28,508 bases of DNA from Zygophlyctis sp. KS116 (GCA_054661495.1 BAAFSQ010000122.1:1-28508); one strand, 5' to 3'. Counted from the first letter of the stretch, positions 1-11,359 are shown. Program-made: numbers and translations. The notes: generated from the letters alone by a model not told the origin.

Positions 1-30
1 TGGATATATAATCAATTTCGCTCCTGGCGT

Positions 31-75
31 TTGTCGAGTGAGAATTTGTCGAGTGAGAATTTGTCGAGTGAGAAT
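31..75. repeat. Three tandem copies of a 15-bp unit
   Basis: Three exact head-to-tail copies of ttgtcgagtgagaat run from 31 to 75. They lie 50 bp upstream of the first plus-strand start codon, in a leader or promoter region. No coding frame explains them. The array may be a short minisatellite or a repeated binding site, and the sequence does not say which. Confidence 0.95.
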
Positions 76-124
76 TTTATCAACTGGATCGTTTCAAATC
101 ATTCATTAAATTTTCCAAAAGAAT

Positions 125-535
125 ATGCTTCTTAACTTTCTTAAAATGATTATCTTGATCTCTTCATCCTCTTTATTGCCTACATGCGCTAAACTAAGTA
201 GCAAAAACGCAACATCTGCATTCTCTTCAAAACAACACTCCCCCATGTTTACGGTCAAGAATGGATTTAACGATTTAACAATCAAATCTTCAATGCACTC
301 TAATTCAAATATTATGAAAAAATCAAAGACTGGAAAAGCCATGTCCGGTTCATCTAAATTCACAACCGGTTCATCAACCAATCGACCAATGAAACACAAG
401 GGGAAATGGATCAAATCTCATTTCAGCCCAATGGTATCAAACAATGCACAAAACTTGAATTTCAAGCAAAATTCGTGCATGAAAGGTCCAAGCACTTTTG
501 ATCAGGTCTTGAACAAAGCAGCAGCAATGTCCTAG
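125..535 (+). CDS. Unknown small Ser/Lys/Asn-rich protein, possibly secreted
   Basis: A 136-residue frame with an ATG start. The first 22 residues ([21 protein letters not shown]) are hydrophobic and end in a small-residue stretch, like a signal peptide or a single membrane anchor. The rest is basic and low-complexity, rich in Ser, Lys, Asn and Met, with no domain I recognise. The antisense frame over 106-414 has no ATG start, which favours the plus strand. The stop lies 23 bp before the ILV5 start, typical of the spacing here. No function can be assigned, and the gene itself is only moderately likely. Confidence 0.45.
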   Translation: MLLNFLKMIILISSSSLLPTCAKLSSKNATSAFSSKQHSPMFTVKNGFNDLTIKSSMHSNSNIMKKSKTGKAMSGSSKFTTGSSTNRPMKHKGKWIKSHFSPMVSNNAQNLNFKQNSCMKGPSTFDQVLNKAAAMS

Positions 536-558
536 TTGTCAAAAAAGAAAAAATTGTA

Positions 559-1798
559 ATGCGACACTTTGTTAGATCACAAGTATTGAGAGTATGTAAG
601 AGGTCTTTTATCCCTACGATCGCATCTGCGTCTAGAATTCCCTTTGCAATTACTAGAAATGTGCGATTAATGAAAACTTTGACTTTTGGATCTGAGCAGG
701 AAGTCGTTTTTGAAAGATCGGATTTCCCTAAAGAAAAACTCGCACAGATCTTTGCTAATGATACAATGGCGGTCATTGGTTACGGATCGCAAGGAAAAGC
801 TCAATCGTTAAATATGAAAGATAACGGTTTAAAGGTCATTGTTGGGTTGAGAAAAGGAGGATATTCATGGGAAAAAGCAAAGAGTGATGGATGGGTAGAA
901 GGTGAAACGCTTTTTCCTATTGAAGAGGCATGTCAAAAGGGAACGGTATTATATCGGAAATCTTAATCTAGGTTATTATGAATCTTTTATCTGATGCAGG
1001 CCAAAAAGAAGCATGGCCTTCTATGAAGAAATACTTGGTCAAAGGAAAAACTCTTTTCTTCTCTCATGGATTTGGAATTGTTTTTCATGATCAGACTGGT
1101 ATTGTTCCTCCAAAAGATATTGATGTTATTTTGGCTGCTCCAAAAGGATCTGGTACAACTGTAAGATCCTTGTTTTTGGATGGAAGAGGTATAAACTCTT
1201 CTATTGCCGTATTCCAAGATGTTTCTGGAAAAGCAGAAGAAAAAGCTTGTGCTCTAGGCGTAGCAATTGGATCTGGTTATTTGTACAAGACTACATTGTA
1301 ATACTTTAAGAATTAATTAAATTAGTCAAAAGGAGGTATATTCTGATTTGACTGGTGAACGTGGTGTTTTAATGGGTGCAATCCAAGGCCTTTTTAAAGC
1401 TCAATATGATGTGTTAAGAGCTAAAGGACATTCTCCTTCTGAAGCTTTTAATGAAACTGTTGAAGAAGCTACTCAATCTTTGTATCCTCTTGTAGCTGCT
1501 AATGGTATGGACTGGATGTATGCAAATTGTTCTACAACTGCATGTCGTGGGGCTTTAGATTGGGCACCAAAGTTTTATACTGCTACTAAACCAGTGTTTG
1601 AGGTATATTTTTCCGGAATAATTTTAGAATTTGTATGAATCTGTTGAAAATGGATCGGAGACTGCCCGTACATTGTCTGAAAATGCAAAACCAGATTATA
1701 GAGAAAATTTAGAAAAAGAGTTGAAGGAAATCCGTGATTCTGAAATGTGGCAGGCCGGAAGAACCGTTCGTCAACTAAGACCAGAGAATCAAAAATAG
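559..1798 (+). CDS. ILV5: Ketol-acid reductoisomerase, mitochondrial (ILV5)
   Basis: This enzyme converts acetolactate or acetohydroxybutyrate, with NADPH and Mg2+, to the dihydroxy acids of valine, isoleucine and leucine synthesis in the mitochondrial matrix. Restoring the yeast-like order requires three introns: 946-971 (26 nt), 1298-1325 (28 nt) and 1603-1627 (25 nt). The product is 386 residues, against about 395 in yeast. Residues 1-38 are Arg-rich and lack acids, as expected for a matrix presequence. A Rossmann motif follows ([14 protein letters not shown]), then [22 protein letters not shown], the catalytic-domain block [17 protein letters not shown] and the terminal RQLRPENQK. Every block matches fungal class I KARI in order. 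The gene is followed by SMC5 on the same strand 73 bp later. Identification is secure; the splice sites are inferred from homology. Confidence 0.97.
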
Positions 1799-1871
1799 AT
1801 GCTAGTTTGCTCTTTGTTTTAACTCTTGTTTTTAAGTAGCAGAATTGATGAGTTAGGGCCTAGTCCGGAAG

Positions 1872-4800
1872 ATGCAAAGCGGTGCAATCATTCGCATCAA
1901 ACTCAAAAACTTTCTAACTTATACCTCTGCAGAGTTTTTCCCAGGTCAACAGCTAAATCTAGTCATTGGGTAAATTACCTTCACTAAGGAATAGTCCAAA
2001 TGGCACCGGAAAATCTACAATCGTATGCGCTATTGCACTAGGTCTTGCAGGCAAACCGGATGTTCTCGGACGATCAAAGGAAATCCAGGAATTTGTAAAG
2101 CATGGTGCAGAAAAGGCTTCTGTTGAAATTGAACTGTACAATTCTGAGAATAATGGAAATTTAATAATCAAAAGAAGTTTTAAAAGAGGTTCTAATTCTT
2201 CTGTATGGAGAATTTCAGGTACTAAATACCTCTGGTAATATCTAGGAGAACCAGCAACTGAAAAGCAGGTTCGTGAAGAGGTCAGAAAATTAAATATTCA
2301 GGTCGATAATTTATGGTAATTATTCTGAATAACTTTTTAGTCAATTTCTTCCTCAAGATAAGGTGTCTGCATTCGCTCAGCTGAGTCCATCAGAACTTTT
2401 GCGAGAAACTGAACGTGCAGCTGGTGGAGACCAACTACTAAAAGATCACGACGACTTGATTGCATTTCGAAAAAACGAAAAGAAATTTGTAGGCGAGTGT
2501 GATCAATGGACTTCTAAAGTTCAAAATTTAGAGGCTAGAAATCAAGCCGTAGAAAGAGAAGTGACAAGATATCTTGAAAGAGATGCGATTTTAAACAAAA
2601 TTCGCATTTTAGAGTTATCGGTTCCTTGGATAAAATATGATCATTTAGTGGCTGTGTATCAAGATTCCAAAGAAGCTAAAAATGAAGCTAAAACGGTTTA
2701 TGAAGAGCTTATGGCTAGTGAAGCTCCATTGCACGAAGAAATTAAGAAATCAAAAACGGATTCTCAAAAATATGATCAACTCGCAAGAAATTCACAAAAA
2801 GAATTTAATGAATTGACTAATGTAAGTTTTTAAAGTATGTCGATATTATAGGAAATGGCTCGAATTTGTGAATCAATAAGCGTCAGTGACGGCAGGTTAT
2901 ATGATGAAAAATCGAATATCACATCATTGGAGTCTAAAGTGAATAAAAGAGTGACAGAGATTGATAGCCTCAAAGCCAATATACGTAGAGAGACCGTAAC
3001 AGTTGAAAATATGCTGCATGAATTAATTGAAGATGGCGTTTTGAATAACGATGGTCAAAATGAGTCTGTTCCAAAAGGAAAAGTTGCCCAGCTAATGGCA
3101 GAGCAAGATCGAATAAAGGCTATACTCTTGGAAAATATAAATCATATATCTGAACTCCACAGACAAAGATCCGAAGCTACAAACGATCGAAACCGCATTC
3201 AGCAACAAAGAGACCGAATAGCGCACAATTTGAATAATCTTGATGATTCACGTCACCAAAAATTACAGCAATTCAACAGTTCACGCGATCGAGATACATA
3301 TGAAGCTGTTCGATGGCTTCAGGCGAATAAAATGAAGTTCAAACAAGCCGTTTTTGAACCTGTTGCTTTAGAAATCAATGTAGCAGATAAAAAGTATTTT
3401 AAGAAATATTTAACTTTAGTATGGCTAGAATAGTGGAATCAATCCTAGGCAGAGCTACACTCTCGGTAATTATTCTTAAAAAATTCTCAACTCAAGACTT
3501 TTGTTACTACATGCAAAGAGGATTATGACTTAATCTGCCAAGAGCTGATCGATCGAAAGCGACTGCGAATAAATGTACAGAATGTAGACAGACCATTGTC
3601 ATTTTTTAAAAGTCCGATTGCAAAGAAACAGATAGAGAGTCTTGGATTTGAAAATTATCTTTTAGATGTTATTCAGGGTCCTGAAGAAGTTCTATCGGTC
3701 ATTTGTCAGAGGTCAGGAGTTCATAGCATTGTATGAATGTTTAGTTTTTAATCCTTAGCCAGTTGCTTTAAAAGATATTTCTGATCATACAAAAGTGCAG
3801 TCGATGCAAGAAATTCAGTCATATGTTTCTAATTTTATATCGTATACTGTTAAGAGAGCTTATGGATCTTCTTCGACTAGAACATTTAGAATCCCAAGCG
3901 ATGCAAAATTTCTGTCTCTTTCAGGTATTTTTATGACTAAATTGATAATGTAGTTGACCTACAGTACAAGCATCAACTAGAACGGGAATTTGAGGAGCTG
4001 TCTGGTGTACTTGAGGAGAAAAATAATATCGTTTTCGAAATAGAACGGAAGGAAGGGTGGATGAGATCTGAAGATCAGAAAATGCGTGATGAAAAAGTGA
4101 CATTTAATTATTTTCTTATTTCTAGATACTTGTTGGTCAGAAAAAAAAGGAATTAATGGAAAGAAGGGGCGATTATTTTAGAAGGACACAAAAATTAGGT
4201 AATGCTATTAAATTTGAAAGCAAGATGTTGATAAAGCGCATGTAGAAAGATTACAAGATTCTTGTAAAAATGTTGAGGAGGAAGAAATGTCCATACGCCA
4301 TAAAATTCTTGCCATAAATGTAAAGAAGGCAAAACAGGCTTTGCAATTACACGTAAATCTTATATTGCATCTAATCTCTAGAAAACTCAAATGAAAGCGG
4401 CAGACTTGTTTCGCGATAGGACTAAGAACATGCTTAAAGGGATCCACATACAGGCAAAACTTGCAGATTTAGAAGATCAATTCAGAATTATAGCTGATTC
4501 TCTAAAGAATGCGGAAACTCGGTATATCAGCAGTAATCAAACTCATAATATAATGTTTAGCGGTTGAGAAATTGAAGAGGTGCAAAGCTCAGGCTAGAGA
4601 TGCCTTGGAGACTGCGAAAGCATTGTGTGAAGACCTTTCAGAAAGCGATAAAAAAATGGTAGACGATGTAAGATTTTGGTTAAAATATATAAATTATTAG
4701 TTCAAAGAAAAAACAATGGAGGAAGTTGAAGCCTTGCTAGCGGAAAATCAAGCAAAAGCGGATATGATCCTTCAGACAAACCCGGGGGTTATCGAGGCTT

Positions 4801-5419
4801 ATAATGAGAGAAAAGCCCAGGTATTTTGTTATCACTTCAATAACTCTAGATTGAAGAATTGAAAAGCAATATTTCAAGGGGTGAATCTCAACTTGGTAGT
4901 TTGCGCAGTAATATCGAGGCTAAAAAGGAAAATTGGGTTGCTAAACTGAATCAGTATATTCAAAAAATCAATAAGTCTTTTTCTGATGCATTTTCTAGCA
5001 TGGGTATAGCAGGCGAAGTTCGTCTCGGCACTCATGATGACTATGACCAGTGGGGTGTTCAAATTTTAGTGAAATTCCGAGATAAGGAAAAGCTGGAACT
5101 GCTTACAAGTCATCGCCAGTCTGGAGGAGAAAGATCTGTGTCAACAATGCTTTATTTAATTGCATTACAATCTCTCTCTAAATCACCTTTTCGTGTGGTT
5201 GATGAAATAAATCAGGGTATGGATCCAAAAAATGAGAGGGCAGTTCATAATCAGATTGTAAAGGCAGCTTGTGGGTCGAATACATCACAATATTTTCTAA
5301 TAACTCCAAAGCTATTGAATAATTTGGAGTATCGTGATGAAATGCGTGTGCTATGTGTTATGAACGGGGCGTGGCTTCCTGATGGAGGGTTAGTTTCTAG
5401 GGCATTGAGCGAGTTATGA
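1872..5419 (+). CDS. SMC5: SMC5, subunit of the SMC5/6 DNA repair complex
   Basis: SMC5 pairs with SMC6 in the nuclear complex that handles recombination intermediates and replication stress. Fourteen tiny introns give an uninterrupted 1050-residue protein: 1970-1994, 2219-2245, 2316-2340, 2822-2851, 3394-3419, 3466-3496, 3731-3758, 3925-3953, 4097-4125, 4199-4224, 4353-4381, 4533-4560, 4668-4700 and 4821-4849. Walker A (GPNGTGKST) is split by the first intron. It is followed by the SMC5-typical CQFLPQDKVSAFAQLSP, a first coiled coil, a hinge, a second coiled coil, the signature QSGGERSVSTMLYL and Walker B (FRVVDEINQGMD). The end is TSQYFLITPKLL and a short tail. ATG at 1872 is the only start close to the N-terminal block. 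The stop TGA overlaps the BolA start as ATGA. For the 4533-4560 intron, an upstream GT at 4522 would put the rest out of frame, so the 28-nt choice is preferred. Confidence 0.96.
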
Positions 5420-5727
5420 ATGCACAAGGACCAATCTACAGATCAATACAAGCTAAACTCTCATCTCTGTCTCCTGCACACCTAGAAATCATTAATGAAT
5501 CTTGGAAGCATTCTTCCCATGAGGCGATGAAAGGAGTAACCAGTAAAGAGACCCATTTTAATATAAAAATTGTTTCCAATTGTTTTGAGTCAAAGGTAGA
5601 TTTTATTATAATCATTGATTAGAGCTTGATCCAAAGACATCGACTGATATATGATCTTTTACAAGAGGAATTAAAAAATGGACTGCATGCACTCTCATTG
5701 TCAGCTAAAACGGAAAAGGAAGCCTAA
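5416..5727 (+). CDS. BOL1: BolA-family protein, BOLA1/Bol1-like
   Basis: BolA proteins partner with monothiol glutaredoxins. The BOLA1/Bol1 type helps load [4Fe-4S] clusters in mitochondria. One 27-nt intron (5596-5622) gives 94 residues, the usual length. Visible blocks are GPIYRSIQAKL, ETHFNIKIVS, the LIQRHRLIYDLL helix and the cluster-ligand histidine region GLHALSL. The block order and RHRL fit BOLA1 better than BOLA2. No clear mitochondrial presequence precedes the domain, so location is open. Its ATG lies inside the SMC5 stop (ATGA). Either it has its own promoter inside the SMC5 coding region, or the two share a message. The gene converges with U1-70K, ending 28 bp away. Confidence 0.92.
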
Positions 5728-5755
5728 TAATGTATTTAATAGCGATTTCTAAATT

Positions 5756-6786
5756 TTAATTATTGCAAACTACAAACCTTGGGGGAGGTGCATTATATTT
5801 GTCCCTTGTGTCACCATCCTGTCTTCTCTGTGAATCATGTCCTCGATCTCTACTAGATCTGGATGAGTATCCTCGGTCCCCTCGATCCCCTCGATCTCCA
5901 CGATCATTACTGTAACGTTTTTCACTCCTATCACTTCTGTCTCCTCTATCATATCGGCCATTCCTATCACCTCTATCATAAGATCTCCTATCATCTCTGT
6001 CTCTGCGTCGAGAATCATCACGTTCAATTGATCGTCTTGGGGCTTCTCTATCAAATGACTGTCTCCCATAGCCTACTATTTAAATCACTATTGCCAACCT
6101 TTACTTGAAGAAGACTCTCGTCTATCATACTTTCGATAAGGTTCACTTCTTGAGCTATCTAATTCTTTCTTCATTGGCTTCACTCCAGGTGCTCTCGTTT
6201 CACCAATCCCACCACCCAACTTCCTAGGAATCCAGCCTGAAACGGTTCTTCCTCTTTCAACATCTACAGCCAGTCTTCTTCCTCGTATTTTATAACCATC
6301 CATTTCTCTTTTTGCTGTACTCAAATCAGATTCTCTTTCGAATTCTATAAACGCATAACCTCTTGCCTTTCCTGTACCCTTTTCTGACACCAAAGATACT
6401 TTTGTTATGGGTCCATAGTAAGAAAATATAGACTTGAGCTCATCAGCATCAGTATCATACGGCAATCTAGCTACAAATAATGTTCTATATGGGTCAGAAC
6501 CTATTGCATTTGGATCAGATATTGGATCCCAATTCTTTTTCCTAGACTTGATTAATTCAGCAGATTTGACTTCTCTTTGCTTCTTCTTCTTTAGTCTTTT
6601 AACAAAAATAGTTTCTGTTGGAACATAGTCCTGATCAAATCCTTTGCAATCTTTTAAAAATGGAGTCAATGGAGTCAGTTGTAGTCTTTTCCTATCATTA
6701 AAGTCTCTATCTGTGGGTCCGAGATAAGGTAATGGCGGTCGTGGAGTAAAGTATTTCAATAACTGCGGCGGCAAGTTTGCAGTCAT
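5756..6786 (-). CDS. SNP1: U1 snRNP 70 kDa protein (SNRNP70)
   Basis: U1-70K binds stem-loop I of U1 snRNA and helps recognise 5' splice sites. From the ATG at 6786 the protein starts MTANLPPQLLKYFTPRPPLP, like human MTQFLPPNLLALF. It continues with NWDPISDPNAIGSDPYRTLF, RNP2 (LFVARL, about residues 103-108), RNP1 (ARGYAFIEF, about 141-149) and the hallmark VERGRTVSGWIPRKLGGG. A 29-nt intron (6104-6076) leads to an Arg/Asp/Ser-rich tail of about 100 residues with many DR and GDR repeats. Reading straight to the stop at 5756 gives 333 residues ending RFVVCNN. Splicing a further candidate intron (5777-5749) would instead end PPPRNRY at 5736. The donor gtttgt is weak, so the choice is open. An acceptor TAGTAG at the first intron could add or drop one codon. 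Confidence 0.95.
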
Positions 6787-6888
6787 TTTCAATTTTCAAA
6801 CCTTTTTCCAGCCTCGCCCTCATCTTTAAAAGGTGTCGTTTTCTGTTTCCTAAATTGTATCAGTATGCTTGATTAAAAATATATTTTA

Positions 6889-7173
6889 TTAATTCCATAC
6901 ACCTCTGTTAATCTGACCATCCTGAACAATTTTAGGGACTGAGTAATATGAATCTGCATCAAGAGATTTTGTATATTCTGCCAGACTGATCTTTCTAGGT
7001 TTGGGTTGAGAACTGGAAGTGATAGATTGTGCTTTTTCTACATTGACTGGATATTTTGACATTACAGAATTAAGTAGTATTTTATTAGGGGTTTCTAGAG
7101 AGTTGTAGTCAAAGAATGGTTTTTTAGGTTGTGCAGGGATCTTTTTAGAAGTTTTACTCATTGCTGATCCCAT
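6889..7173 (-). CDS. Small uncharacterised protein, 94 residues
   Basis: A single-exon frame starting MGSAMSKTSKK and ending QINRGVWN. The start MGxxxS fits the N-myristoylation consensus, so the protein might be membrane-associated (inference). The N-terminal half is basic and Pro/Ser-rich. The C-terminal block KISLAEYTKSLDADSYYSVP looks more ordered than the rest and is the part most likely to be conserved. I do not recognise a family. It is divergent from the RING1-like gene with 79 bp between the two starts, and a CGCG-containing element lies between them. An ATG start, sensible codon use and clean flanks favour a real gene. Confidence 0.6.
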   Translation of the reverse strand: MGSAMSKTSKKIPAQPKKPFFDYNSLETPNKILLNSVMSKYPVNVEKAQSITSSSQPKPRKISLAEYTKSLDADSYYSVPKIVQDGQINRGVWN

Positions 7174-7187
7174 TTTCTCGTCTCAAA

Positions 7188-7200
7188 ATCGCGCAAATTT
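7188..7200. promoter_or_regulatory. Candidate E2F/MBF-like element in a divergent promoter
   Basis: The reverse strand reads AAATTTGCGCGAT, close to the E2F consensus TTTSGCGC and to MBF-type CGCG cores. It lies in the 79-bp gap between the divergent starts at 7173 (-) and 7253 (+). CG-rich words are rare in this AT-rich window. Binding is inferred only. Confidence 0.35.
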
Positions 7201-7239
7201 TGTTTACAGTTTTTGGGTGCGGAAATTATTACAACTATA

Positions 7240-7263
7240 ATGTCAATCGTCTATGAATTGTAA
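7240..7263 (+). promoter_or_regulatory. Upstream ORF overlapping the RING1-like start codon
   Basis: An ATG at 7240 opens a 7-codon frame ending TAA at 7261-7263. It spans the main start codon at 7253 in another frame. If transcription starts upstream of 7240, scanning ribosomes would meet this ATG first, so it could lower translation of the main frame. If transcription starts between 7243 and 7252 it has no effect. Confidence 0.3.
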
Positions 7264-8136
7264 ATTTGATCAAGGATTTATTAATAGTAATATAAAAACA
7301 ATCACAAAGGAACTCTCTTGTCCGATATGCCTAGGTATTTTATCAAAGACGACAGTAGTAGATCAGGTAAGTTGAAAGTGCCACAAGATTTAAACAAAAG
7401 TGTCTTCATCGGTTTTGTTATGATTGCATTAATACTGCTCTAAGGCTTGGGTATAAAAATGTTTCTAAATATTAGGAAAAAAGAATGTCCGAGTTGCAGG
7501 GCGCCATGTCCGAACAAAAGAAATCTTCGGATTGATACCAAATTTGATAATATTATTTCTAAATTATGTCCAGACAATGCCAAAGAAGAAGGAAATATTC
7601 CACAAGGAAATATTGTTTTATCAAATAAGAAGGTATATTTTGGAAAGGTAATGAATGATCAGCTTCCTAAAAAGATCTTGGCTAGATCAGGGAAAATTGA
7701 AAAGGCAGTACATGGTAATGTAAATGATCACAAAAGAAATTTGAAATTGCTAAAGTTGGCTTCTCTGGAATCAACGCAATCAATCAGTACTACATCTAAT
7801 GAGGAAGAAAAGGGTGATAACAGTCCAATAGGATTTATTGAATTTAATCCAAAAACTAGTTGGAATGTTGAAATAGAACTAATACCGGATCCAAGAGAAG
7901 TAGATAATCAAAAAAGCATATCTGTTAGGACTCTAAGAGAATGTACGGGTCGGCATTTGGCCGATTGTTTAAAGGCACATTTGGGCTCAAATAAGCAAAT
8001 AGCCTTCTTTTTTAATGATGGAAAAGGTTTTGTTGATATAGATTTAGAGAATGAATTATCAAAATTGGTAAGTGATGATTCATTTAATGCAAAGGCATTC
8101 ATTAATTTTTTGCCAATTTACTACAAATTTATTTAG
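7253..8136 (+). CDS. RING1-like RING-RAWUL protein (candidate PRC1 E3 ligase)
   Basis: RING1/RING2 are the E3 subunits of Polycomb repressive complex 1, which ubiquitinates histone H2A. Two introns (7367-7400, 34 nt; 7451-7475, 25 nt) rebuild a 274-residue protein. The C3HC4 RING occupies about residues 23-63: KELSCPICLGIL, CLHRFCYDCINTALRLG and KKECPSCRAPCPNKRNLR. TKFDNIISKLCPD follows. This order matches animal and plant RING1 almost word for word, including the sequel 'KRSLRPDPNFDALISKIYP'. After a charged linker (about 90-170) comes WNVEIELIPDP...LPIYYKF, which fits a RAWUL ubiquitin-like domain. The ATG at 7253 is in frame with the RING. A short upstream frame (7240-7263) overlaps it. 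The 3' end lies 17 bp from the converging kinase gene. Confidence 0.85.
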
Positions 8137-8153
8137 CTGTTCGCTTTGGTGAT

Positions 8154-9842
8154 TCATGATGTGATTTTGTTCAGATTGATAAACTGATAGCCATCGCTAA
8201 TGCTCTTTTTATGATGCCATAGAATTTTAGTTTTGTCTTGAGTACCGCATGGTATTTTCTGTAGTTGATTGAGATCCAAAGTTTCATCACTATTTGCCAA
8301 TGACATTCCATATTCACTGTCTAGAACAGTTGGTACAGGTTTTCGAGTTATTTCCATCTGGCATCTTTGATCTATTGAAGGTAGTACTTGAGCGCTCCAA
8401 ATTCCGTTGAATTTAGGATCCCTCCTTGGCAACTTTAGCAGTTTCTTAAAAGTCAATGCAAGCTTACTGGCAGAAAACTTTTCTTTAAATTTACGCTTTT
8501 TGAAGTAGTTATCAATCTGATTGATTGATGCGTCTATCTTTGTTTCTTTAAACTTGTTTCTTTTCTCTTCAAAGTCTACTTCATGATTCCTTATACGAGT
8601 TTCATTACATAAATGATATAATGATGTAATTGGATGTTGTTTCATACTTGAATCTTTAAGTATATGCAATATGTCTGATTCTTTTATTCCAAATCCAACG
8701 AGTTCTGCAACTGTTTTCTTATTTGGATTATTGATTCCATCTGGTCTATAAGGTACATAATTATTAGCAGGTGAATCATATCCAATATTTGTCCATCTAT
8801 AATTTTAATATAAGAATATTTACGAATCTTTTGCTATTTCATCAACTGTACATCTTGAAGCAGGATTTACTCTCAACATTTTAGAGATTAATCGTGTGAG
8901 TTCTATAATTAGAAATTTAATCATCATACCAGCAGAAAAAGATTGAGGTACAGTATAATTTCCATTAATTATTAAATTGTAAAGTTGCTTCATACAAGGT
9001 GCATCAAATGGTAAATGCCCAGAAACCATTGCATATAAAATAATTCCCAAGCTCCAAACATCCACTTCCGGACCAGTATATGGAGTTGCAGCAATCATTT
9101 CTGGAGCTGCATAGTATGGCGATCCACAAAATGTTTCAAGTTTAACTTCTTTTTGCCAAGTATTACCTAGGCCAAAATCCACCAATTTGATAATTGTCCT
9201 TGAGCTATCTAAAAGTAAATTTTCTGGTTTAATATCCCTATGAACTATTGAACTCTATAATTTAAAATCCCCAGATACCTTGTGCAGATAATCAATTGCT
9301 GAAATTATTTGCCGAAAAAAGTAGCGTGATTCCTTCTCTGTCAAGTGCGTAACTTGAGTAATGTAATTAAACAGCTCCCCTCCATCAACATACTCCATCA
9401 TGATAAAAATATTTGAATCCGTTTCAATCATTTCCAGCACTTGTACAATATGAGGATGAAAAATAAGTTTGTTTAGTCTGATTTCTCTTTTAATGGTTGT
9501 TTTTAGTTTTTGAGATTTAAAATTGGATTTTTCAATGATCTTGACTGCGACTTTCTCTGATGTTTTCAGATTTAGACATAATTTAACTTTTGCGAAACTC
9601 CCAACTCCCAGCGTCTTTTTGATCGCATAATCAGCCAACGCTGGCGAATCGCGTCGTCTTCCTCTAAAGAATGTTGAATTCAGCATCTTTCCAGATCCAT
9701 ATCTAGTTTCTAGAGTATAATCATAGTGATCCATCGGCACCGCATTATCAATGGTTTTGGAAGAAATCGGTGATGGATTAGTACTTGATGGGACACGGTC
9801 AGAGTCGATTTGAGAGATTCGAGGATAGAAAAAATCCATCAT
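8154..9842 (-). CDS. Kin1/MARK-family Ser/Thr protein kinase, with an apparent 1-nt frameshift
   Basis: A CAMK-group kinase of the Kin1/Par-1/MARK type, which in fungi acts in polarity and exocytosis. Introns are 9278-9255, 8929-8903 (27 nt, no stop, so easily missed) and 8823-8798. Visible are the glycine loop GVGSFAKV (residues 79-86), Lys101 in VAVKII, VHRDIKPENLLL, LVDFGLGN, the activation-loop TFCGSPYYAAPEMI and VDVWSLGIIL. After the kinase come WTNIGYDSPANN and VPYRPDG, matching the Kin1 post-kinase motif. These two pieces lie in different frames: one base too many sits near 8758-8762 (forward ataaatta). Past that point a UBA-like segment (ELVGFGIKESDI, HPITSLYHLC) and a basic tail run to 8154, about 536 residues if the shift is discounted. 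No KA1 domain is visible, unlike yeast Kin1 or MARK. A sequence error or a recent mutation would explain the shift. Confidence 0.88.
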
Positions 9843-9942
9843 TGTATTATTAGTATGAATCTAGGTTGTTTTTTTTGGAAACTAAATCTGAAAAAGGATA
9901 TTCTCCGGAGATTGAAGATAGGATGATTAAACATTGAAAAAG

Positions 9943-11322
<1,380 letters not shown>

Positions 11323-11359
11323 CTCAGTGTACAATTCCTAGACTCAAACAATAAAATCA

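Noticed and set aside
106-414. Minus-strand frame of 102 residues opposite the first gene
   Set aside because: It begins at TTG, has no ATG near, and lacks any recognisable motif; the plus frame has an ATG and a signal-like start.
3406-3434. Stop codon ending the SMC5 hinge exon taken as the gene end
   Set aside because: A 26-nt intron (3394-3419) restores the hinge sequence and joins it to the following conserved exons.
4522-4560. A 39-nt intron beginning gtatat in SMC5
   Set aside because: It shifts the frame into a stop. A 28-nt intron from 4533 keeps the frame and has the typical length.
5770-6069. Minus-strand 99-residue Ile/Met/Glu-rich frame
   Set aside because: It is a shifted reading of the Arg/Asp-rich tail of U1-70K, whose correct frame follows the 29-nt intron.
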